Position numbers and translations under genes: made by a program. Positions 8,696 through 16,368 of a stretch of 64,000 nucleotides of DNA are shown here, piece after piece. How positions within the stretch are numbered: position 1 is the first letter of the stretch; the number at the start of each line of letters is the position of its first letter. Location: assembly GCF_014698305.1 (NCBI RefSeq), contig NZ_JACJST010000005.1, positions 186,001 through 250,000 on the forward strand, written 5' to 3'. The notes beneath the pieces are model-generated. The model was not told where the DNA came from and did no database searches. It was given only the letters and a program-made list of their open reading frames with translations. Origin of the DNA: Anabaena lutea FACHB-196. Lineage in GTDB: Bacteria; Cyanobacteriota; Cyanobacteriia; Cyanobacteriales; Nostocaceae.

Positions 8696-9190
8696 TTGAA
8701 AATTTTAGATTTCTTTACGCCTGTCATCAAATCTACACGTAGCTTATGGCACGTTGGACAAACAGTATTGGGTATTATTTTTCGCCATCCCATTACTGGT
8801 ACTAGTATTATCCCGATTTTACCTGATGGTCGAATTGTGCTAATTCGACGGAGCGATGATGGTTGCTGGTCTTTGCCCGGTGGTATGGTTGACTGGGGAG
8901 AGGATATTCCCAATGCAGTCCGGCGGGAGTTGATGGAAGAAACTGGACTAGAATTAGTGAAAATTCAGCGTTTAGTTGGAGTTTACTCCGCACCAGATCG
9001 AGATCCTCGAATTCATTCAATTTGTGTTGTGGTTGAAGCTGAAGTACAAGGAATCATGCAGGTTAAGGATACTTTAGAAGTTCTGGAAATTCAAGCGTTC
9101 CCTTCTACTTCTCTACCTCAACCACATATGTCTCATGATCACTCTCGGCAGTTACAAGACTACCTCAATGGCTTAACAACATTAGCATAA
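8696..9190 (+). CDS. NUDIX hydrolase
   Basis: A hydrolase of nucleoside diphosphates linked to another moiety. The Nudix box G-x5-E-x7-R-E-U-x-E-E-x-G-U is complete: G(MVDWG)E, then seven residues, REL, EE, TGLEL (about residues 62-84). Preceding strands IIPILPDGRIVLIRR and WSLPGG fit the fold. 164 residues is normal. The start is TTG at 8696 (MKILDFFTPV); no alternative ATG precedes the conserved region. The substrate (ADP-ribose, oxidised dNTP or other) cannot be assigned. Confidence 0.9.
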   Translation: MKILDFFTPVIKSTRSLWHVGQTVLGIIFRHPITGTSIIPILPDGRIVLIRRSDDGCWSLPGGMVDWGEDIPNAVRRELMEETGLELVKIQRLVGVYSAPDRDPRIHSICVVVEAEVQGIMQVKDTLEVLEIQAFPSTSLPQPHMSHDHSRQLQDYLNGLTTLA

Positions 9191-9200
9191 TAAGATTTTG

Positions 9201-9230
9201 GATTTTGGATTTAAGACTAAATCTAAAATC
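9201..9230. terminator. Hairpin between convergent NUDIX and coaX genes
   Basis: GATTTTGGATTT (9201-9212) pairs with AAATCTAAAATC (9219-9230): 12 pairs including one wobble, with a six-base loop. It lies between two convergent genes, so it is a plausible shared terminator, though there is no clean T-tract on the plus strand. Confidence 0.5.
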
Positions 9231-9282
9231 TATGCTTTTGTAAATTTTGATGTTTACTTATATTTAAAATTCATATTCCTAA

Positions 9283-10095
9283 TTAATTATTTCCAATTAG
9301 GATTTTTTCCATACCCAAAAAAATCAAATTATTTTCTAATATTAATTTTTCTGTAATCTCTGGAATATAAGTTTGGAGAAAGTTTTTAAAGAAATTACCA
9401 TCCCCGCCAGTAATGGCAATTTTACTTTCAGGAAATAAGGATAACCAAGCCTGAATAAAATCTTTAATTCCCGCTAATAATGTGTAAATTACTCCACTTT
9501 GAATTGCTTCGGTTGTATTCATGGCAAAACGTGGAGGTAAAGATGTGATTAAACGAGTTTCTAATAATGGTAATTGTCCTGTATTCTGCCCCAAACTGGT
9601 AAACTGTAAACTTAGTCCTGGCAAAATTGCCCCACCGACTAAACACTGATTAGCATCTGCACCTGTAAAAGTCAGTGCTGTGCCGGCATCAATTACTAAA
9701 ATGGGAAATCCATAAGTTTTTCCTGCACCATATAAAGCAATAGCGCGGTCAATTCCTAGTGTGGGATACATACCTTTGAGAGGGATGTTGTTTAAGGTAA
9801 TTAAGCGCACATTTGGGTAAGTTTGCCAAAGTTTTGTTTGACTAGGAACGACGGAAGCTAAAACGAGAGTGATGGGGAGGTTGGGGGAGAGGAAGATGGG
9901 ACGAGAAGAAGATGGTGAGAGAGGAATAGTATTTGTTTTAGCTAATTGTTGCATATCAGATTCTGATAGATGGTCTGTATCCCAAGCTGAGTTGAGGGTA
10001 TTGTCAACAAATAACGCCCAATGTAAGCGGGAATTACCAATCATTAATCCTAGCCAAGGATTATCTGTGCGTTGTTGGTGGGTATTCTGTTTCAC
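9283..10095 (-). CDS. coaX: Type III pantothenate kinase
   Basis: First step of coenzyme A synthesis (pantothenate to 4'-phosphopantothenate). The ASKHA fold is shown by [10 protein letters not shown] near the N-terminus, [24 protein letters not shown] (phosphate-2 motif), GGAILPGL and AITGGDG. The first phosphate motif reads MIGNS where many family members have DxGNT/S. An extra loop ([20 protein letters not shown], about residues 57-76) is encoded by a purine-rich repeat (9871-9925, plus strand). 270 residues. It faces flv3 divergently across ~110 bp. Confidence 0.9.
   Translation of the reverse strand: MKQNTHQQRTDNPWLGLMIGNSRLHWALFVDNTLNSAWDTDHLSESDMQQLAKTNTIPLSPSSSRPIFLSPNLPITLVLASVVPSQTKLWQTYPNVRLITLNNIPLKGMYPTLGIDRAIALYGAGKTYGFPILVIDAGTALTFTGADANQCLVGGAILPGLSLQFTSLGQNTGQLPLLETRLITSLPPRFAMNTTEAIQSGVIYTLLAGIKDFIQAWLSLFPESKIAITGGDGNFFKNFLQTYIPEITEKLILENNLIFLGMEKILIGNN
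9871..9925 (+). repeat. Purine-rich repeat inside coaX
   Basis: GATGGGGAGGTTGGGGGAGA and following GATGGGACGAGAAGAAGATG resemble the GATGGGGAGACGCGG family found in trmD and rpoC2. It is translated on the minus strand as a Ser/Pro-rich loop and stays in frame. Confidence 0.6.
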
Positions 10096-10205
10096 AGTTT
10101 TAACTTTCTTAAGTCAGCCATAGGTTTTTTAAGAAAAACTAACATTCAACCCGTGTCACAATAAAGTGAGAGGAACAAATACTCATTTTGTCAAGGAGGG
10201 GAGTT

Positions 10206-11954
10206 ATGGTATTGCTCACCGATAAACATGAAGGACAGGAAAACCCAGCCCCACAAAAACGGCTCACCATACAGACTGTAGAGATTGCTGAAGATACGAC
10301 AGCGATTAGGTCTTTGGACTGGGATCGCGATCGCTTTGATATCGAGTTTGGTTTGCAAAACGGTACAACTTATAACTCATTTCTCATCCGTGGTGAGCAA
10401 ACTGCCCTAGTTGATACGTCTCACGAAAAATTTCGTCAGCTTTATTTTGATACACTCACGGGTTTAATCAATCCTGAGGAAATAAATTATTTAATTATCA
10501 GCCACACGGAGCCAGATCACAGCGGTTTAGTGAAAGATTTGCTGTTTATGGCTCCTGAGATTACTGTAGTCGGTTCTAAAGTGGCAATTCAGTTTTTAGA
10601 AGATTTGGTACATCGACCCTTTAAACGCCGAATTGTCAAAAATGGCGATCGCCTTGATCTAGGAAACGGACACGAATTTGAGTTCGTCATTGCCCCGAAT
10701 TTACACTGGCCTGACACCATTTTCAGCTTTGACCACAAAACCCAAATTCTCTTTACCTGCGATGCCTTTGGCTTGCATTACTGCACAGAAAACACCTTTG
10801 ATGATGATTTAGCAGCGATTGAAAAAGATTTTCGATATTACTACGACTGCTTGATGGGGCCAAATTCCCGTTCGGTCTTGTCTGCCTTGAAGCGGATGGC
10901 AGAATTAAAAGCAATCAAGATGATTGCTACTGGACATGGACCCTTATTATCCCACAATGTTGAAGAATTAACTGGACGTTACCGCAATTGGAGTCAAAGC
11001 CAAACCAAAGCAGAAACCACAGTTGGAGTATTTTACGTTTCTGAGTATGGGTATAGCGATCACCTGGCACAATCCATCACCAATGGTATCGTTAAAACAG
11101 GCGTAGCCGTGGAAATGGTCGATTTGGGTGGAACAGTCGATTTACAAGAGTTAAGGGAGCTTGTAGGACGCTGTACAGGTATCGTTGTGGGAATGCCTCC
11201 AGCATCTGGTAATGCCACAATTCAAGCTGCCTTGAGTACGGTTTTAGGTTCTGCCAAAGAAAAACAAGCGATCGGTATTTTTGAAACCGGTGGTGGAAAT
11301 GATGAACCAACTTATCCACTATTAAATCAATTCCGGGCTGCGGGTTTGAATGTAGCTTTCCCCGTAATTGAAATTCGGGAAACACCGACAGAGAACACTT
11401 TCAAAAAATGCGAAGAAGCAGGAACCGACTTAGGACAGTGGGTTACAAGGGACAAAAGCATCAAAGCCATGAAATCCCTCGCTGCTGACTTAGATAAAGC
11501 CTTGGGGAGAATTAGCGGCGGTTTATATATCATCACAGCTAAAAAAGGTGATGTATCCAGCGCCATGTTAGCTTCTTGGGTAAGTCAGGCCAGCTTTAAA
11601 CCATTAGGGTTTTCCATCGCTGTAGCCAAAGATCGAGCAATTGAATCACTCATGCAAGTAGGCGATCGCTTTGTTCTCAACGTACTCGAAGAAGGCAATT
11701 ATCAGCCATTGATGAAACACTTCTTAAAACGGTTCCCTCCCGGTGCAGATCGTTTTGAAGGAGTCAGAACCCAACCAGCAGAAAATGGTGCGCCAATTTT
11801 AGGTGATGCACTAGCTTACATGGAATGTGAAGTAGTCAGCAGAATGGACTGCGGCGACCACTGGGCAGTATTCAGCACCGTTTACGCCGGAAGAGTATCA
11901 AAACCCGATGCACTGACAGCAGTTCACCACCGCAAAGTCGGAAACCATTATTAA
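10206..11954 (+). CDS. flv3: Flavodiiron protein Flv3 type (canonical diiron site)
   Basis: Class C flavodiiron protein that reduces O2 to water with electrons from the photosynthetic chain or NAD(P)H. Three modules: metallo-beta-lactamase-like diiron domain (to ~260), flavodoxin (~265-410) and C-terminal flavin-reductase domain (~430-582). Iron ligands are canonical: HTEPDH near residue 100, H in NLHWPD, D in TCDAFG, H in TGHGPL. I start at ATG 10206 because AAGGAGGGG lies just upstream; a TTG at 10188 would place that Shine-Dalgarno sequence inside the gene. flv1 follows on the same strand. Adjacent flv3-flv1 order matches the heterocyst flv3B-flv1B pair of Anabaena PCC 7120 (flv3A and flv1A are not adjacent there), so a B-type identity is likely but inferred. 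Confidence 0.92.
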   Translation: MVLLTDKHEGQENPAPQKRLTIQTVEIAEDTTAIRSLDWDRDRFDIEFGLQNGTTYNSFLIRGEQTALVDTSHEKFRQLYFDTLTGLINPEEINYLIISHTEPDHSGLVKDLLFMAPEITVVGSKVAIQFLEDLVHRPFKRRIVKNGDRLDLGNGHEFEFVIAPNLHWPDTIFSFDHKTQILFTCDAFGLHYCTENTFDDDLAAIEKDFRYYYDCLMGPNSRSVLSALKRMAELKAIKMIATGHGPLLSHNVEELTGRYRNWSQSQTKAETTVGVFYVSEYGYSDHLAQSITNGIVKTGVAVEMVDLGGTVDLQELRELVGRCTGIVVGMPPASGNATIQAALSTVLGSAKEKQAIGIFETGGGNDEPTYPLLNQFRAAGLNVAFPVIEIRETPTENTFKKCEEAGTDLGQWVTRDKSIKAMKSLAADLDKALGRISGGLYIITAKKGDVSSAMLASWVSQASFKPLGFSIAVAKDRAIESLMQVGDRFVLNVLEEGNYQPLMKHFLKRFPPGADRFEGVRTQPAENGAPILGDALAYMECEVVSRMDCGDHWAVFSTVYAGRVSKPDALTAVHHRKVGNHY

Positions 11955-12017
11955 TTCGTAATGCGTAATTCGTAATTCGTAATTGAAGAGAAATTTAAAA
12001 TAGCCAATTACGAATTA
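11952..12017 (+). repeat. Heptamer repeat plus inverted copy after flv3
   Basis: TAATTCG, TAATGCG, TAATTCG, TAATTCG and TAATTGA run from 11952, so the flv3 TAA stop is the first three bases of the array. TAATTCGTAATTG (11973-11985) is perfectly complementary to CAATTACGAATTA (12005-12017), which makes a 13-bp hairpin with a 19-base loop. Confidence 0.85.
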
Positions 12018-12040
12018 TCAATTATTAATTACCCAGTAGG

Positions 12041-12055
12041 GTGGGCATTGCCCAC
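12041..12055. repeat. GTGGGCATTGCCCAC palindrome
   Basis: A 15-base palindrome between flv3 and flv1 with the same core as the repeat at 8220-8278. Could form a small hairpin in the intergenic RNA. Confidence 0.7.
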
Positions 12056-12151
12056 CATTGCTATAATTCCGACCACTGAAAAGTAGATTTTTGACAAATC
12101 ATTTAAGACAGCCAGAAAAATTACGAATTATCAATCGAATATCAGTAAATT

Positions 12152-13861
12152 ATGCAAAATACTAAACCCCGTGATGTACAAATATTGCCCATTGGTACAG
12201 ATACAACAATATTGCGATCGCGCAGTTGGGCTAGGTTAAGATTTGAAATTGAATATGCTTTAGCTAAGGGTACAACCGCAAATTCTTTTATCATTCAAGG
12301 TGATAAAATTGCCATTATTGACCCACCGGGGGAAACTTTCACCGAAATTTATCTCCAAGCTTTACAACAACGGATTGATATTAAAGCAGTTGATTATGTA
12401 ATTCTTGGTCACGTCAATCCTAACCGGGCTGCGACACTAAAAGCTTTACGGGAAATTGCCCCGCAAATTACTTTTGTCTGTTCAAATCCAGGCGCAAAAA
12501 ATTTACGTGCCGCTTTAGAAAATGAGGAGTTACCGATTCTGGTAATGCGGGGAGATGAAACTTTAGATTTAGGGAAAGGTCATCATCTGCAATTTATTCC
12601 TACACCTAATCCCCGCTATGCTGATGAACTTTGCACTTATGATCCCCAAACAGAAATCTTATTTTCTGATAAGTTATTTGGGGCGCATATTTGTGGTGAT
12701 CAAGTATTTGATGAAGGTTGGGAAGTCTTTAACGAAGATAGGCGTTATTATTTCGATTGTCTCATGGCTCCCCACGCCAGACAAGTAGAAACAGCTTTGG
12801 ATAAATTGGCAGATTTGCCGATTAGATTATACGCTACTGGACACGGGCCTTTAGTTAGGTACGCTTTACAGGAACTTACCCACTCTTATCGGGAATGGAT
12901 TCAACAGCAAACCAATGCTGATATGAAGGTAGCTTTGATTTATGCTTCTGCTTATGGGAACACTGCGACTTTAGCTGGTGCGATCGCACGTGGTATAACC
13001 AAAGCAGGTGTGAGTGTCGAATCAATTAACTGCGAATTTACCGAACCCGAAGAAATCAAAGCCGCAATCGAAAAATGCGCCGGTTTTGTAATTGGTTCTC
13101 CCACATTAGGTGGACACGCACCCACACCAGTCCAAACAGCTTTAGGAATTGTTCTTTCTACCGCTACAAATAATAAATTAGCTGGGGTTTTCGGTTCCTT
13201 TGGTTGGAGTGGGGAAGCAGTTGATTTAATTGAAGGGAAACTCAAAGACGCAGGTTACAGATTTGGTTTTGACACCATTCGCGTTAAATTCAAACCCAAC
13301 GAAGTCACCCTACAAACCTGCGAAGAAGCCGGAACCGATTTCGCCCAAGCACTAAAACGCGCTGCAAAAAGAGCCGTTGTGGCTAAACAACCTGCAACTA
13401 ATGTAGAACAAGCAGTTGGTCGGATAGTCGGTTCTCTGTGTGTAGTTACTGCTACTCAAGGAGAAGTGAAAACAGGGATGTTAGCATCTTGGGTGACACA
13501 AGCTAGTTTCAGTCCTCCTGGTTTAACTATTGCGGTAGCTAAAGAACGAGCAATGGAAACTCTCACACATACTGGTAATGAATTTGTCGTCAATATCTTG
13601 GCTGAAGGTCGGGAGATACGCAAGCATTTTATGAAGGTTTACACTCCCGGACAAGATAGATTTGCGGGTTTAGCAACGGAAGAAGCTAGTAATGGCGGTA
13701 TTATTCTCAACGGTGCTTTAGCTTACCTGGAATGTTCTGTCCAAAGTCGTATGGAAGCCGGTGATCATTGGTTGGTTTATGCAACTGTTAATGATGGGAA
13801 AGTGTTAAATCAAGATGCAGTGACTGCTGTACATCATCGGAAATCCGCAAGTTATTATTAA
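12152..13861 (+). CDS. flv1: Flavodiiron protein Flv1 type (non-canonical metal site)
   Basis: Partner of Flv3 in O2 photoreduction, same three-domain layout, 569 residues. The diiron ligands are largely replaced: HVNPNR instead of HxExDH, R in TPNPRYAD where Flv3 has H, K in FSDKLFG where Flv3 has D; only the final H (TGHGPL) and first H remain. This pattern defines the Flv1/Flv2 group, thought to work in heteromers with Flv3/Flv4. The flavodoxin domain (ALIYASAYGNTATLAGAIAR) and the flavin-reductase domain (VGRIVGSLCVVTA...) are intact. About 200 bp with repeats separates it from flv3, so shared transcription is possible but not shown. Confidence 0.92.
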   Translation: MQNTKPRDVQILPIGTDTTILRSRSWARLRFEIEYALAKGTTANSFIIQGDKIAIIDPPGETFTEIYLQALQQRIDIKAVDYVILGHVNPNRAATLKALREIAPQITFVCSNPGAKNLRAALENEELPILVMRGDETLDLGKGHHLQFIPTPNPRYADELCTYDPQTEILFSDKLFGAHICGDQVFDEGWEVFNEDRRYYFDCLMAPHARQVETALDKLADLPIRLYATGHGPLVRYALQELTHSYREWIQQQTNADMKVALIYASAYGNTATLAGAIARGITKAGVSVESINCEFTEPEEIKAAIEKCAGFVIGSPTLGGHAPTPVQTALGIVLSTATNNKLAGVFGSFGWSGEAVDLIEGKLKDAGYRFGFDTIRVKFKPNEVTLQTCEEAGTDFAQALKRAAKRAVVAKQPATNVEQAVGRIVGSLCVVTATQGEVKTGMLASWVTQASFSPPGLTIAVAKERAMETLTHTGNEFVVNILAEGREIRKHFMKVYTPGQDRFAGLATEEASNGGIILNGALAYLECSVQSRMEAGDHWLVYATVNDGKVLNQDAVTAVHHRKSASYY

Positions 13862-13876
13862 GAACCCCACCCCTAG

Positions 13877-13902
13877 CCCCTCCACGAAACAGCGAGGAGG
13901 GG
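13877..13902 (+). terminator. Hairpin after flv1
   Basis: CCCCTCC (13877-13883) pairs with GGAGGGG (13896-13902) 15 bases after the flv1 stop, followed by TAATTTAT. GC-rich stem but no strong U-tract; probable transcript end or RNA-stabilising repeat. Confidence 0.45.
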
Positions 13903-13930
13903 TAATTTATTTACCCATTTGGACTAATTG

Positions 13931-14050
13931 CCTACCAGGAGGCTCTGCCTCCAATCCCAGAATACAAGTCATTTTATCCCATTTTGTGGTGGTAGTTGAG
14001 GCAGAGCCTCATCAACTGCATTCCTAGTCAGAGACTGGGAACGAGAAAAA
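13931..14050. mobile_element. Truncated MITE-like repeat (copy 1), upstream of the MazEF pair
   Basis: About 120 bp closely similar to 15035-15157 (CTACCAG-AGGCTCTGCCT through CAACTGCATTCCTAGTCAG and GGAACGAGAAAAA). It lacks the left terminal inverted repeat present in copy 2. Inside, AGGCTCTGCCT and AGGCAGAGCCT are inverted copies. No coding capacity. Confidence 0.8.
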
Positions 14051-14135
14051 ATATCTACAAATCTCTTGATGTTCCTGAGAATACTATTTATGCTACTTTA
14101 AAGTAAGAAAAATAAGATTACCAGATGGCAATACC

Positions 14136-14360
14136 ATGCAAACGGAAAAAATCTCAATTTCCTTACCATCCCCATTAGTACAGTTTGTTGAGAATTACAA
14201 AATTACCAAAGGGTGTAAATCTCGTTCTCAAGTAATTGAGTTAGCACTAGATTTACTGCGATATCAAGACTTAGAACAAGCATATAGAGAAGCATCAACA
14301 GAAATTGACGAAGCTTGGGAATTAACCACAGGGGAAGGCTTGACAGATGAAACGTGGTGA
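14136..14360 (+). CDS. Ribbon-helix-helix antitoxin, MazE/CopG type
   Basis: 74 residues. The N-terminal KISISLPSPLVQFVENY is a ribbon-helix-helix DNA-binding segment (beta strand plus first helix) followed by SRSQVIELALDLL (second helix). The acidic C-terminal part (ASTEIDEAWELTTGEGLTDETW) would wrap the toxin. It overlaps the toxin gene by 14 bp, the normal coupling for such pairs. Probably autoregulates its promoter. Confidence 0.85.
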   Translation: MQTEKISISLPSPLVQFVENYKITKGCKSRSQVIELALDLLRYQDLEQAYREASTEIDEAWELTTGEGLTDETW

Positions 14361-14685
14361 AATTTACTTTGCTAATCTGAATCCAGCCGTAGGTTCTGAA
14401 ATGGATAAACGCCGTCCGGTTCTAATAGTCAGTAATGATGCTAATAATAATGCTGCTAGTGTAGTCACAATTTTACCTATTACTTCCAACGTTAGCCGTG
14501 TTTATCCCTTCGAGGTTTTGCTAAATCCAGAAGATAGTGGTTTATCTAAACCTTCTAAAGTTCAAGCCCAGCAAGTACGCACAATTTCTAAACAGCGAAT
14601 TTTAGGAGATGCTATGGGTAGTTTGAATACAGAATTAATAGCATTAGTGAATGCTGCGCTCAAATTACATCTCTCTTTAGAGTAA
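14347..14685 (+). CDS. MazF/PemK-family toxin (endoribonuclease)
   Basis: 112 residues of the PemK/MazF family: MKRGEIYFANLNPAVGSE, KRRPVLIVSND, VVTILPITSN, SKVQAQQVRTISKQRI. These proteins are sequence-specific mRNA interferases neutralised by the cognate antitoxin, here the overlapping upstream gene. The whole module lies between two copies of one MITE-like repeat, which suits an acquired cassette. Confidence 0.9.
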   Translation: MKRGEIYFANLNPAVGSEMDKRRPVLIVSNDANNNAASVVTILPITSNVSRVYPFEVLLNPEDSGLSKPSKVQAQQVRTISKQRILGDAMGSLNTELIALVNAALKLHLSLE

Positions 14686-15008
14686 ATTACGATTTTGTGA
14701 GATGAACTATGAATACTGTTACTTTAAAAAGCTCATTTTATCGAAAAACTTATTGCGATCGCACAAATAATCGAAAAACGAACCGCAGAGGACACGGAGT
14801 AATCAGAGTTTGAGAGTTTTTTCGTAAGTCCTAAGATTATAGCGATCGCTTTCCTCCCCCCAAGCATCGCATTTTTGGAGATGTCTAAAGGTGATGTAAA
14901 TGCGATATGCAGGAAAATAAAAAAGATATTTCATAAATTTTATTTTTATGTTATTCTTACTAACCTTGCTTGTAAAAAAAATAAAATAATTAAACCGTTG
15001 GTAAATTG

Positions 15009-15150
15009 CTCGTTCCCAGACTCCGGCTGGGAATGTCTACCAGAAGGCTCTGCCTTCAAACCCAGCATACAAGCCATTTTACCCGATTTTGTCGTGGTAG
15101 TTGAGGCAGAGACTCATCAACTGCATTCCTAGTCAGAGACTAGGAACGAG
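15009..15150. mobile_element. MITE-like repeat (copy 2), downstream of the MazEF pair
   Basis: 142 bp with imperfect terminal inverted repeats: left CTCGTTCCCAGACTCCGG..., right end complementary to CTCGTTCCTAGTCTCTGA...; about 22 of 27 positions match. The internal ~115 bp is a direct repeat of 13931-14050. No transposase is encoded, so movement would need one in trans. Confidence 0.8.
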
Positions 15151-15251
15151 AAAAAAATCCTGTAAGAACCTTACGATAATTCAACAAATCCTGTAACGAG
15201 AAAAAAATTTTATCTCTATCATCGTCAAGTATGTGTTATATTAAATATGTC

Positions 15252-15293
15252 AATAAAAAACGGGTAGAATACTCATTCAAGTAGCCCACCCGT
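15252..15293 (-). terminator. Terminator for the small membrane-protein gene
   Basis: On the minus strand ACGGGT pairs with ACCCGT (plus positions 15260-15265 and 15288-15293), with an internal GAAT/ATTC stem, followed by TTTTTTATTG. Confidence 0.5.
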
Positions 15294-15379
15294 ACTAAAT
15301 AAGACTGATACAGCGAACAACATAATACAGATGTTTTTTGCACAAACATCGAACTGTTGTGTAATTGTATGTTCTGATT

Positions 15380-15520
15380 TTACTTCTGTTTGATAATCGT
15401 AACAACAGATTCCACTCTTTGGAAGGTAGAATCTGTATATTTGGCGGTAGTAGCTAAGTTAAAAGTGATATAGCTAACTAAAGCCAAAGCTGCCAAGGCG
15501 AAAGCGTAGTGTTTAATCAC
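15380..15520 (-). CDS. Small single-span membrane protein, unknown function
   Basis: About 46 residues from a GTG at 15520 that has GAGG nine bases upstream. The peptide (VIKHYAFALAALALVSYITF, then NLATTAKYTDSTFQRVESVV) has a short basic start, one hydrophobic segment and a polar tail. Longer frames from 15550 (ATG) or 15583 lack a ribosome-binding site. A terminator-like hairpin follows. I do not recognise the family; the combination of start signal, membrane segment and terminator supports a real gene. Confidence 0.5.
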   Translation of the reverse strand: MIKHYAFALAALALVSYITFNLATTAKYTDSTFQRVESVVTIIKQK

Positions 15521-15689
15521 TTTAGTTTTCCTCGATGGTGAGCTATACATAAACCATAACTTCGACCAGCGCCTCGATAGCATTCAAGGCGCGCTTTGGC
15601 TGTTTATATGTATTTTTCAGTATAGCACTCTTTCTAAGGTTTGAAAAAAAATTTCGTTTTTTTTACAGCAGTAAACGAAATACATATTT

Positions 15690-16253
15690 ATGACTACCTA
15701 TGTAATAAACCTAGCGCCAATAATTCACCTTACAGATGAGCAGTTTTACAAACTCTGTATGGCGAATAAAGACTTAAACCTAGAACTCACCGCAACAGGA
15801 CAACTGATTATTCTCCCAGGTTCAGGAGGAGAAAAAGGTATTCAAGAAGCAAACTTAAATGCTAGTGTAGGTAATTGGAATCACCAAACCCAATTAGGAA
15901 TTGTATTTAGTTCCTCAACAATATTCCGACTTCCCAATGGCGCAAAACGTTCACCTGATGTAGCTTGGATAAAATTAGAACGCTGGGAAGCACTAACAGA
16001 CGAAGAACGGGAAAAATTTCCCCCACTTACACCAGATTTTATAATTGAACTGAGATCAAAATCAGACAGATTGAAAACCCTGCAAGAAAAGATGCAGGAA
16101 TATATAGATAATGGTTTGCGTTTAGGTTGGTTAATTAACCCCCAAGACAAACAAACAGAAATTTACCGACTCGGAAAACCTGTAGAAATCGTTCAACTTC
16201 CCGCGCTACTTTCTGGAGAAGACGTTTTACATGGATTTGAATTACAGCTTTAA
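15690..16253 (+). CDS. Uma2-family protein (DUF820, restriction-endonuclease-like fold)
   Basis: 187 residues of the Uma2/DUF820 family, greatly expanded in cyanobacteria. Typical features: LTDEQFYKLCMANKDLNLEL near the start, GxxxFxLPNGAKRSPDVAWI (here TIFRLPNGAKRSPDVAWI), PDFIIELRSKSDRLKTLQEK, YIDNGLRLGWLINP. The SPD and IELRSKSD segments correspond to the PD-(D/E)XK-like active site. Function in vivo is unknown; many copies are thought to be mobile or remnants. A stand-alone gene. Confidence 0.9.
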   Translation: MTTYVINLAPIIHLTDEQFYKLCMANKDLNLELTATGQLIILPGSGGEKGIQEANLNASVGNWNHQTQLGIVFSSSTIFRLPNGAKRSPDVAWIKLERWEALTDEEREKFPPLTPDFIIELRSKSDRLKTLQEKMQEYIDNGLRLGWLINPQDKQTEIYRLGKPVEIVQLPALLSGEDVLHGFELQL

Positions 16254-16368
16254 ACAACATGAGAGTTTTTAGCCTTATTTAGTATAAATTTAAAATGTAC
16301 CAATTAGAAAAGTTTGCTGTGCAGGACTTGTGAAAATATAAATACAGTTCCTGACTAAAAAATTGTAT

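Larger units (their letters stand above)
14686..15379. other. Intergenic region with a repeat element, no confident gene
   Basis: A 694-bp spacer after the MazEF pair with two HIP1-type GCGATCGC sites, a complete MITE-like element (15009-15150) and a minus-strand terminator (15252-15293). An 85-codon open frame at 14875-15132 runs through the repeat and is rejected. The rest (14690-15000) is AT-rich and featureless to me. Confidence 0.6.

Noticed and set aside
14875-15132. 85-codon open frame after the MazEF pair
   Set aside because: Its second half runs through a MITE-like element; no start signal.
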